A DNA stretch of 64,000 nt from Paraburkholderia humisilvae (GTDB lineage: Bacteria > Pseudomonadota > Gammaproteobacteria > Burkholderiales > Burkholderiaceae): positions 156,335 to 220,334 of the forward strand of contig NZ_CADIKH010000011.1 of NCBI RefSeq assembly GCF_902859855.1, in the 5' to 3' direction. The notes under the pieces were generated by a model. The model was not told where the DNA came from. It saw nothing but the letters and a program-made list of their open reading frames with translations, and ran no database searches. The translations under genes and the position numbers were made by a program. Every line of letters begins with the position of its first letter. Within the stretch, counting starts at the first letter, position 1. Of the stretch, positions 16,960 to 23,897 are shown piece by piece.

Positions 16960-18246
16960 ATGAATCGAGCCGCCGATCCCCGCGCACAGGCCTTGCCGCT
17001 TCCGCCTTCCACGCTCACCCACGATGCGACACCCGGCACTGGCCTGACCGCTTCGCTCACGTTGTTTTTTGCTGCTGCGGTCGGTGTGATCGTCGTGAAC
17101 CTGTCGGCGGCGCAGCCGTTGACGGGCCCGATCAGCCGTTCGCTGAAGCTGCCGCCCGAGCTTGCCGGGTTGATCGCGATGCTGCCGCAACTTGGCTACG
17201 CGGCAGGTCTTCTTCTGCTCGTGCCGCTGTGCGATCTGATCGAGAACCGCCGGCTGATCGTTCGGACGTTGATCTGTTGCGCGCTGTTTCTCGGTGTTTC
17301 GGCGCTCGCGCAGCAGGGGTGGCTTTTCCTCGCGTCGGTGTTGCTCGCGGGCGCGACGTCCAGTGTGATCCAGATGCTCGTTCCGATGGCGGCGTCGATG
17401 GCGCCGGAACACCGGCGCGGGCGCGCGGTCGGCAACGTGATGAGCGGTCTGATGCTCGGGATTCTGCTGTCTCGCCCGCTCGCAAGCCTCGTTGCCGGAA
17501 CATTGGGCTGGCGGGCGCTTTATGGCATCGAGGCGGGCGCCGACGCATTGCTTGCGGTCGTTCTATCGATTCAATTGCCGGCACGCAGACCGCGTGGGAC
17601 CGCGCGTTATCCGCAGTTGCTGCGTTCGTTGTGGACGCTATTACGCACGGAGCGCGTGCTGCAACGTCGCGCCGCGCTGGCGGCGCTTGCACTTGGCGCA
17701 TTCAGCGCGTTCTGGACCACGATTGCATTGCGGCTGGCGCAACCGCCGTTTCTGCTCGGCATGCGCGGCATTGCCGCATTTGCGCTTGCGGGTGCGACGG
17801 GTGCAATCGTGACACCGCTAGCCGGCTACCTCGGCGATCGCGGCGCCGAGCGCGCGACACAGCTCAGTGCGCATCTGCTGATGATTGTGGCTGCGCTTGT
17901 ACTCGGCGTGGCCGGCGCGGGCTGGGGCGGGTTCTCATGTGCGGCGCATCGCGTCCTCGCACTTGCGCTGCTGGTAGCGGGCGCGGCAGCGCTCGACGCG
18001 GGGGTTATCGTCGATCAGACGCTTGGGCGACGCGCGATCAATCTGATCAACCCGGAAACGCGCGGTCGACTGAATGCGCTATTCGTGGGGATTTTCTTTG
18101 TGGGTGGCGCGGTTGGCGCCGTGCTGTCGGGTGTAGCGTGGGCCGTATCCGGATGGAGCAGTGTGTGCCTGGTCGCGCTGGTGTTTGCAACCGCTGTGCT
18201 TCTGTTCGGATTCGTCGATCGCGCCGCATCGCGTGCGGCCTCATGA
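16960..18246 (+). CDS. MFS transporter (sugar/aromatic efflux-like)
   Basis: A 428-residue major facilitator with about 12 membrane helices. Helix 2 carries LAGLIAMLPQLGYAAGLLLL, followed by a VPLCDLIENRRLIV loop that corresponds to the MFS motif between helices 2 and 3, and EHRRGRAVGNVMSGLMLGI follows helix 4. The N-terminal 25 residues are Pro/Ala-rich and cytoplasmic. This type is often annotated YnfM/arabinose-efflux-like. It is divergent from a LysR regulator, its probable controller. The two LacI-type palindromes after its stop codon belong to the next gene. Confidence 0.88.
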   Translation: MNRAADPRAQALPLPPSTLTHDATPGTGLTASLTLFFAAAVGVIVVNLSAAQPLTGPISRSLKLPPELAGLIAMLPQLGYAAGLLLLVPLCDLIENRRLIVRTLICCALFLGVSALAQQGWLFLASVLLAGATSSVIQMLVPMAASMAPEHRRGRAVGNVMSGLMLGILLSRPLASLVAGTLGWRALYGIEAGADALLAVVLSIQLPARRPRGTARYPQLLRSLWTLLRTERVLQRRAALAALALGAFSAFWTTIALRLAQPPFLLGMRGIAAFALAGATGAIVTPLAGYLGDRGAERATQLSAHLLMIVAALVLGVAGAGWGGFSCAAHRVLALALLVAGAAALDAGVIVDQTLGRRAINLINPETRGRLNALFVGIFFVGGAVGAVLSGVAWAVSGWSSVCLVALVFATAVLLFGFVDRAASRAAS

Positions 18247-18254
18247 TCAGGACA

Positions 18255-18266
18255 GAAAACGATTTC
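18255..18266. promoter_or_regulatory. LacI-type operator, distal copy
   Basis: GAAAACGATTTC fits GAAA-N-CG-N-TTTC, the central-CG palindrome typical of LacI-family operators. A second copy, in inverted orientation and sharing 13 bases (CGAAATCGTTTTC), lies 66 bases further on. Confidence 0.65.
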
Positions 18267-18320
18267 GAACGATAACTAGCTGAAAAAAAGCAAAACAAAC
18301 GGAATGTATTGAAAAGAAGC

Positions 18321-18332
18321 GAAATCGTTTTC
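18321..18332. promoter_or_regulatory. LacI-type operator, proximal copy
   Basis: GAAATCGTTTTC again fits GAAA-N-CG-N-TTTC. It lies about 100 bases before the LacI gene start. Centre-to-centre distance to the other copy is 66 bases, about six helical turns, so both would be on the same face and could be bridged by a tetramer. Autoregulation is the simplest reading. Confidence 0.7.
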
Positions 18333-18432
18333 TATCCTGATAGTACGTTTGATTCTGAATGCGGTTGGGTGCGTCGTAAAATGGCGACCATCGTTTTCGA
18401 CGCCTGATCCAGCGGAACAGAGAAAAGCCCGA

Positions 18433-19509
18433 ATGAACATTCAGGAATTTGCAGCAACCCTCAAGCTTTCTGTCAGCACCGTGTCGAAAGCGCTCAATGG
18501 CCGGGAAGACGTTAGCCCCGCGACCCGCAAGCGCGTACTGGAAGCAGCGGAGCGCCTCGGCTTTTCTCCCGATCCGGCGGCTCGCCGCTTGCGCCGCCAA
18601 TCGGCCGACACGATCGCGTTCGTCGTGTCGCCCCCGCAAACATCATTCGCTCACCCATTCTTTCTGGACATGCTGGTGGGCGTGAACGACGCGATGGATA
18701 ACACCGACTTTCAGGTCATCATTGCATCCGCACGAACCGTGGAGGCGGAACTCGACGTATTCAAGCGCCTTATCGAACGTCAGCGCGTCGATGCGCTGCT
18801 GTTCGGGCGCACGCGCCGGCAGGACGAGCGCATTGCGTATCTGCTCGAGCGTGATATTCCGTTTGTTGCGTTCGGCAGAAGCGAGACGTCCAGTGAGTTT
18901 CCTTATGTCGATATCGACCATCGCGTCGTGGGGCGCTCTGGCTGCGGGCGATTTATCGCACTGGGCCACCGCCGGATCGCGCTCGTTCACGCGCCCGAGT
19001 ACCTGATGTTCAGCTACCTCGAGCGGCGCGGTTATGAAGAAGCGTTGCGTGCCGCAGGGATCGCATTCGACCGCAATCTCTGTATCGAAACGGCGATATC
19101 CGAAGAAGGCGGAGCCGACGCGGCCCGCCGGCTGCTTGCCCTGCCGGACCCGCCGACGGCCATCGTATGCGGACACGATCTGCTCGCGATGGGCGTAATG
19201 CGCGGTATCACGGAAACCGGGCGAGTGCCCGGCCGTGATGTCGGTGTGATCGGAGGAGACAATCATCCGATCGGGCGCTACGTGCAGCCTGCGCTGACCA
19301 CCTTTTCAGCGGAGACCTACCGCGCCGGCACGCGCATGGCGGGTATGCTGCTCGAGCGGCTCGCGGGCACGCCGCCGCAACAGCTGCAGGAGATCTGGGA
19401 ACCGGAACTGATCGTCCGTGCTTCGGACGGCCCGCATCGGGCGTCGGGCCCGAGTGCCGCGCAGAGCAAACCGAAGGCGCCCAAGCGGTCGCGCGCCGTT
19501 CGAGCGTAA
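18433..19509 (+). CDS. LacI-family transcriptional regulator
   Basis: A 358-residue repressor. The DNA-binding head reads MNIQEFAATLKLSVSTVSKA then LNGREDVSPATRKRVLEAAE and the hinge LGFSPDPAARRLRRQ. The sugar-binding domain follows, with PFFLDMLVGVNDAMD, IVCGHDLLAMGVMRG and a Lys/Arg-rich end. Odd detail: the normally alanine/leucine-rich helix before the conserved ALGHRRIALVH reads GRSGCGRF, which could come from a compensated +1/-1 shift of GRLAAGRF. Two matching palindromes lie upstream. It is convergent with the Gfo/Idh dehydrogenase gene, a possible but unproved functional partner. Confidence 0.9.
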   Translation: MNIQEFAATLKLSVSTVSKALNGREDVSPATRKRVLEAAERLGFSPDPAARRLRRQSADTIAFVVSPPQTSFAHPFFLDMLVGVNDAMDNTDFQVIIASARTVEAELDVFKRLIERQRVDALLFGRTRRQDERIAYLLERDIPFVAFGRSETSSEFPYVDIDHRVVGRSGCGRFIALGHRRIALVHAPEYLMFSYLERRGYEEALRAAGIAFDRNLCIETAISEEGGADAARRLLALPDPPTAIVCGHDLLAMGVMRGITETGRVPGRDVGVIGGDNHPIGRYVQPALTTFSAETYRAGTRMAGMLLERLAGTPPQQLQEIWEPELIVRASDGPHRASGPSAAQSKPKAPKRSRAVRA

Positions 19510-19556
19510 GCGATACGGAAGACCCGGTCCGGTCCGGCTTCTGAACAGCCGCAGGT

Positions 19557-20570
19557 TTATCGCTCGGACACGGTGACCCAGCCGCCCGATTGCGCTGAGC
19601 GAAACACGGCATCGATCATTCGCATATTGGTGCGCGTGTCTTCCAGCGGAATAGCCTGCTGGCCGCCGCTCAGGATCGCTGCTGCGAACACGGTGGCCGC
19701 GATACCGTATTGATCACACACCGGCACCTCGAGCCAGCGTTCCGTGTCGACTCCCGCGCGCGTGCGTTCGCTCACGAGTAACCGCGTCGGTCGATCATTC
19801 GGCGCATTGAACGGAATTTCGACTTCGATGCGCCCGTTGGTGCCGTGGAATTGCATCCGCTGATAAGCGTGAATCTGGGTCGAGTAGAAAAAGCTCGCCT
19901 GGATGCCGTCGAAATCCATCAATACCGAGCCAAGCCGGTCGACCCCGAACGCAGGGTCACGCTCCATGAGCGCGACGACGCGCCGCGGCTCACGTCGAGT
20001 GACAAAACGCGAAGTGGTGATCGGATAACAACCGATATCGAGCAGACCGCCGCCGCCTATGTCATTCTGATTGCGGATATTAAGCGGGTCGATGTTGTAA
20101 TACGTGAACCCTCCGGATATAGCCCGTAATTCGCCAATCACGCCTTCTTCAATCAACGCGCGCACTTTCAACCATTGGGGATGCGTGCGGACCATGAAGG
20201 CTTCCTGTACATATCGGCCGGTCCTGTCACGCGCGGCCATCAGCCGTTCTGCCTGTTCCTCGTTCAGCCCGATCGGCTTCTCACACAGTACATGCTTGCC
20301 TGCTTCGACGCATTTGATCGTCCATTCCACGTGAAGGTGATTGGGCAATGGGATATAGATCGCGTCGACTTCCGGGTCGGCGAGGAGCGCTTCATAACTG
20401 TCGTATGCGACAGGCAAGCCATACTTAGCCGCGGCTTCCCGTGCCTTCTGCGGATCTCGGGATGCAATGCCTTTTACACGGCATTTCGGCGCGTTATTCA
20501 TCGGCACGACCACCTTGTCATTGATCTTTGCCGACCCCAGCACACCCCAGACAATCACATCTTTCGCCAT
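19557..20570 (-). CDS. Gfo/Idh/MocA-family sugar oxidoreductase
   Basis: A 337-residue NAD(P)-dependent oxidoreductase acting on sugars or cyclitols. The Rossmann part is VIVWGVLGSAKINDKVVVPM with the GSA turn; then VDAIYIPLPNHLHVEWTIKC and the catalytic-type EKP motif (HVLCEKPIGLNEEQ) are clear. The C-terminal domain has GGGLLDIGCYPI, the conserved Asp/Tyr segment of the family. It is cytoplasmic. It is convergent with the LacI gene 47 bases away; LacI control is possible but no palindrome of that type was seen at its promoter. Confidence 0.92.
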   Translation of the reverse strand: MAKDVIVWGVLGSAKINDKVVVPMNNAPKCRVKGIASRDPQKAREAAAKYGLPVAYDSYEALLADPEVDAIYIPLPNHLHVEWTIKCVEAGKHVLCEKPIGLNEEQAERLMAARDRTGRYVQEAFMVRTHPQWLKVRALIEEGVIGELRAISGGFTYYNIDPLNIRNQNDIGGGGLLDIGCYPITTSRFVTRREPRRVVALMERDPAFGVDRLGSVLMDFDGIQASFFYSTQIHAYQRMQFHGTNGRIEVEIPFNAPNDRPTRLLVSERTRAGVDTERWLEVPVCDQYGIAATVFAAAILSGGQQAIPLEDTRTNMRMIDAVFRSAQSGGWVTVSER

Positions 20571-20915
20571 GGCCTACCCTCTGGAATTGAGTATGTGAGA
20601 AGAAGAGCAGCCGGGCGCCAAACAGGCTGCCCGTCTGATCCGAGTCGACCCAGTCTAGCGCACCTTTTAACCCAAGCCGTTTCGAATTTGACGACTTATT
20701 AGCGCGACACGCCGCGGATTTTGCACGTCCTAGATGCACGAAATGATGCAATGAACGTGGCGCCAGATGGTCTGCGGCGCAACGTTTATTCGAAGCGGGA
20801 GCATCCATGGTTCGGCCGGGCATCGCGGGTGCGGCGGTGCGCAAACCGCTTCGAATGTTCTCCATTGCACCTCACCTGTTTCAAGGTTCGCCGATTGTTG
20901 CGTCCGGAATGGCCC
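20571..20915. other. 345-base gap between the oxidoreductase and the oxygenase
   Basis: An open frame continues upstream of the oxygenase from 20721, but its first 65 codons have shadow-like Arg/Cys-rich composition, so I treat them as non-coding. No clear operator or terminator was recognised. The promoter of the dehydrogenase gene should lie here. Confidence 0.4.
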
Positions 20916-21533
20916 GTGCATGTCGATGCACGCATCGTTAAACCTTACTGCGCGATTGCAGACGACATCCATGAGCAAGGCTGGTCGGAGCAGCCTCATT
21001 TCCTGTCTTCGGCGTTGACGCACGCGCTTGAAGCGGAATGCAGGGCGCTGGCAGGCGCCGGTGCACTGAATCCGGCGCAGATCGGTCGCGGTGCTGAGCG
21101 CGTGTGCAAGCCCGATGTGCGCGGCGATTGCATCCATTGGATCAAAGCCGGGCAATCGGCGGCTTGCGACGCGTATCTCGCGGAGATCGACGCATTGCGG
21201 CTCGCACTGAACCGGGAGCTATGCGCCGGGCTCGATGAATTCGAAGGGCACTTCGCATGGTACGCACCGGGCACGTTCTACGTCCGGCATCGCGACCGGT
21301 TCCGCAACGACGACAGCCGCGTCATCACGGTGATCGCTTATCTGAACGATGCCTGGCAGACTGAGCAGGGCGGAGCGCTGCGACTGCATGCCGATGACGG
21401 CGGGGTGCGCGATATCGAGCCGGTGGGCGGGCGCGTGGTGGTGTTCCTGTCGGCGGATATCGAGCACGAAGTGTTGCCTGCCACGCGCGATCGGATGTCG
21501 CTGGCCGGATGGTTCCGGCGGCGGCGCGCGTGA
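20916..21533 (+). CDS. 2-oxoglutarate/Fe(II)-dependent oxygenase (prolyl-4-hydroxylase-like SM-20 type)
   Basis: A cytoplasmic dioxygenase of about 206 residues. The iron ligands are visible as the HxD pair in FYVRHRDRF and the distal His in SADIEHEVLPAT, with the 2-oxoglutarate-binding Arg in RDRMSLAGWF. The strand VITVIAYLNDAWQTEQGGAL is the P4H core. I chose the GTG at 20916 because the fold starts near IVKPYCAIADDIHEQGW; an ATG at 20721 would add 65 unlikely residues. It resembles the bacterial SM-20/PHD-like group. Its protein substrate is unknown. Confidence 0.8.
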   Translation: MHVDARIVKPYCAIADDIHEQGWSEQPHFLSSALTHALEAECRALAGAGALNPAQIGRGAERVCKPDVRGDCIHWIKAGQSAACDAYLAEIDALRLALNRELCAGLDEFEGHFAWYAPGTFYVRHRDRFRNDDSRVITVIAYLNDAWQTEQGGALRLHADDGGVRDIEPVGGRVVVFLSADIEHEVLPATRDRMSLAGWFRRRRA

Positions 21534-21549
21534 ACCCGGATGCGGACGA

Positions 21550-21966
21550 TCACGCCGTGCTTGCCGGCGCCTGAATCATCTTCCAGCCATTGCCCGCGGG
21601 ATCGCGGAAGCCGGCGTCGACGCTGCCAAAGCGGTCGACTGGCTCCTGCGTGAATTCGACGCCGTTGGCCTTCAATTGAGCGTAACTCGCGCGGCAGTCG
21701 GCGACAGAGAGGACGAGAGGCGGCATCGCGCCCTTGGCGACCATCGCGCGCAGGGTTTGCGCGGTGCTTTCGTCATGGATCGGCGGGCCCGGTGCGAACA
21801 GCCCGAGCTGGAACGTGGGCTGGTCGGGATGCTGGACCGTCAGCCAGCGGTACGAACCGTTGCGCACGTCCGTGTGAACGCGAAAGCCTAATTTGTCGAC
21901 GTAAAACGCGAGCGCTTCGTCCTGATCGTCCACATACAAGCCCACCACACTGATACCCTGGTTCAT
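21550..21966 (-). CDS. VOC-superfamily (glyoxalase/bleomycin-resistance-like) protein
   Basis: A 138-residue protein with the paired beta-alpha-beta units of the vicinal-oxygen-chelate fold: SVVGLYVDDQDEALAFYVDK at the start, then a second unit near LVLSVADCRASYAQLKANG, and the end DPAGNGWKMIQAP. Metal ligands are not obvious, which is common in this group. Its start overlaps the stop of the AraC gene upstream (ATGA), and GAGGAGGT precedes it, so translation is coupled. Its substrate is unknown. Confidence 0.88.
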   Translation of the reverse strand: MNQGISVVGLYVDDQDEALAFYVDKLGFRVHTDVRNGSYRWLTVQHPDQPTFQLGLFAPGPPIHDESTAQTLRAMVAKGAMPPLVLSVADCRASYAQLKANGVEFTQEPVDRFGSVDAGFRDPAGNGWKMIQAPASTA

Positions 21967-22505
21967 GACACCTCCTCGGTTGATGGCGGGAATCTATCTT
22001 TGGCCACGCGGCGGCGCTTCTCCAAAACTGCGATCGTGAGGTCGGGGCGCTGTGCGGCTTTCAGCACGCACGCCGGTACGCGGTCGAGTTGACGCACGTC
22101 GGTCCGGGCGTCGATGCGCATCGCGCCGGGGCTTCGGCCGGTGATGTCGCGGAAGATTCGGCCGAAGGTGCCAAGACTCTCCCAGCCGGTGGCGAAGGCA
22201 ATGTCCGTGACGCTGAGCTCGGTGTCACGCAGCAGCGTCGTGGCCTGCTCGATGCGCCGCGTCAGCAGGTAGCGGTGCGGCGGGACGCCGAAAGCTCGCT
22301 TGAAGGAGCGTGCGAAATGGGCTTCGGAAACGCTACTGACCTCGGCCAGGCGCTTGACGGGCCAGGACTCGTGCGACGCGGCGTCCATCCGATCTTTGGT
22401 GCGCAGCAGGCGGCGCAGCAGCGCGGGGTCCTGCAATATGTCGTCGCTGGTCGGTCGGAGAGACGAGGCGAACGGTTGCGCGTGACGGTTTTGGCGAGCG
22501 GGCAT
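21963..22505 (-). CDS. AraC-family transcriptional regulator (short, with N-terminal HTH)
   Basis: A 180-residue regulator with both helix-turn-helix motifs of the AraC domain: WPVKRLAEVSSVSEAHFARS and LSVTDIAFATGWESLGTFGR, with RRIEQATTLL between. There is no separate N-terminal sensor domain; about 60 residues after the HTH domain have no recognised fold. The stop codon overlaps the VOC start by four bases, an operon of regulator then effector. It may therefore act as a simple DNA-binding activator of a drug or electrophile response. Confidence 0.88.
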   Translation of the reverse strand: MPARQNRHAQPFASSLRPTSDDILQDPALLRRLLRTKDRMDAASHESWPVKRLAEVSSVSEAHFARSFKRAFGVPPHRYLLTRRIEQATTLLRDTELSVTDIAFATGWESLGTFGRIFRDITGRSPGAMRIDARTDVRQLDRVPACVLKAAQRPDLTIAVLEKRRRVAKDRFPPSTEEVS

Positions 22506-22624
22506 AAGTTCGGAGGCGATCGGCGATGTGCACGTAGTTTACGCTCACTATTCGCTATCACTTCGGTGCGCATTGGCGCTCGCGTGAGAATGCCCGCCCG
22601 TCAGGTCCGTCGAGACAGTTCGAA

Positions 22625-23653
22625 TCACTGAGTCGCGAGCGATTTGTGCGCGATGTTTCCGCTCACATTGACGGCCCATTGCGAGCGGATTTTCGCCACG
22701 ACCAGATCCGGAAGCGCGACGTAGTCCAGCGCATCGGCCGTCCCGCCACCATGGCTGAATGCCCACTCAAAAAACCTCAGCGTGGCTTCGTCCTGGACCG
22801 GCTTGTCCGGCACGGCACGAAGCAGTACGTAGGTCGCGCCCATCACCGGCCATGCATCCTTGCCGGGCTGATTGGTGAGCAGATGGCCGAGCGACGCGGA
22901 CCAGTCGGCGCTCGCCGCCGCTGCCTTGAACGCGGCCACGCTGGGCTGGACGACATAGCCCGCCGCGTTGGTCATGGCCGTGTACGTCAAGCGGTTCTGT
23001 TTTGTGAAGTCCCACGCGACAAAGCCGATCGCGCCGGGCAGATACCCGACGTACGTCGCGACGCCCTCATTTCCCTTGCCGCCGATGCCGAGCGGCCAGT
23101 GCACGCTGGTCCCTTCGCCGACCCTGCGTTTCCATTCCGGACTGACCTGTGCAAGATAGTGCGTCCAGATGAGCGTCGTGCCCGAGCCGTCCTGGCGACG
23201 CACCACGGCGATCGGGTAGTTCGGCATCTTGATCTTTGGGTTCAGCCGCGCGATGGCGGGGTCATCCCAGAACAGGATCTTGCCGAGAAAGATGTCCGCG
23301 ATGACCTGCCCCGTCAGCATGACCTCGCCGGACTTGATACCCGGAAGGTTCACGACCGGCACCACGCCGCCGATCGCGGTCGGAAATTGCCGCAGGCCGT
23401 TGCTAGTCAATTGATCGTCGGTGAGCGGCGCGTCCGATCCGGCGAAGTCGACCTGATGCGCGATGATCTGCTTGAGTCCGTCAGTCGATCCAGTGCCGCG
23501 GTATATCACTTTGCTTCCGCCAGACTTTTGATAGTCGGCCGCCCATCGCATGTAGAGAGGGGCGGCGAACGTGCTGCCCGCTCCGGTGATGTCGGCGGCG
23601 TAGGACGTGGCTGCGCAAAGAAAACCCGGCAGAGCAGCGAGGATGGTGCGCAT
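22625..23653 (-). CDS. pstS: PstS-family phosphate ABC transporter substrate-binding protein (second copy)
   Basis: A 342-residue periplasmic phosphate-binding protein, clearly paralogous to the one at 12422 across its length ([58 protein letters not shown]). The signal peptide MRTILAALPGFLCAATSYA fixes the start. As at the first copy, no pstCAB genes adjoin it. Unlike the first copy it is preceded by a good Pho-box match at 23709-23726, so PhoB control under phosphate starvation is likely. Two solitary PstS genes 10 kb apart may reflect duplication with regulatory divergence. Confidence 0.92.
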   Translation of the reverse strand: MRTILAALPGFLCAATSYAADITGAGSTFAAPLYMRWAADYQKSGGSKVIYRGTGSTDGLKQIIAHQVDFAGSDAPLTDDQLTSNGLRQFPTAIGGVVPVVNLPGIKSGEVMLTGQVIADIFLGKILFWDDPAIARLNPKIKMPNYPIAVVRRQDGSGTTLIWTHYLAQVSPEWKRRVGEGTSVHWPLGIGGKGNEGVATYVGYLPGAIGFVAWDFTKQNRLTYTAMTNAAGYVVQPSVAAFKAAAASADWSASLGHLLTNQPGKDAWPVMGATYVLLRAVPDKPVQDEATLRFFEWAFSHGGGTADALDYVALPDLVVAKIRSQWAVNVSGNIAHKSLATQ

Positions 23654-23708
23654 TGCTCTCACGAATGTCTCCCGTCGTTGGATGGTCCGGGACATCGGCA
23701 TACGGCCA

Positions 23709-23726
23709 ATTACAGGACGGTGACAG
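23709..23726 (-). promoter_or_regulatory. Pho-box-like site upstream of the second pstS
   Basis: Read on the minus strand, CTGTCAC-CGTC-CTGTAAT is two 7-base direct repeats with an 11-base period. Each matches the PhoB half-site CTGTCAT at six of seven positions. It lies about 56-73 bases before the pstS start. Confidence 0.7.
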
Positions 23727-23897
23727 ACGGAATTCCAATTGAATCGTGCTATTGAACGCCGGGGAGGCGCTGCAATGCGGCCTTTCGCGCGAACGATGAG
23801 CGAGCCTTCGTTCCGTGCACGCAGGGTTGCCTGTGCTCCCGTGCCGCTTGACGAGCAAGCCTACGCACGTGCGCCCATCGTCGGCGAGGCTGCCGCT

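Noticed and set aside
16899..18275. 458-codon open frame over the MFS gene
   Set aside because: Its composition is Arg/Ala/Cys-rich and the MFS gene in another frame has helices and motifs.
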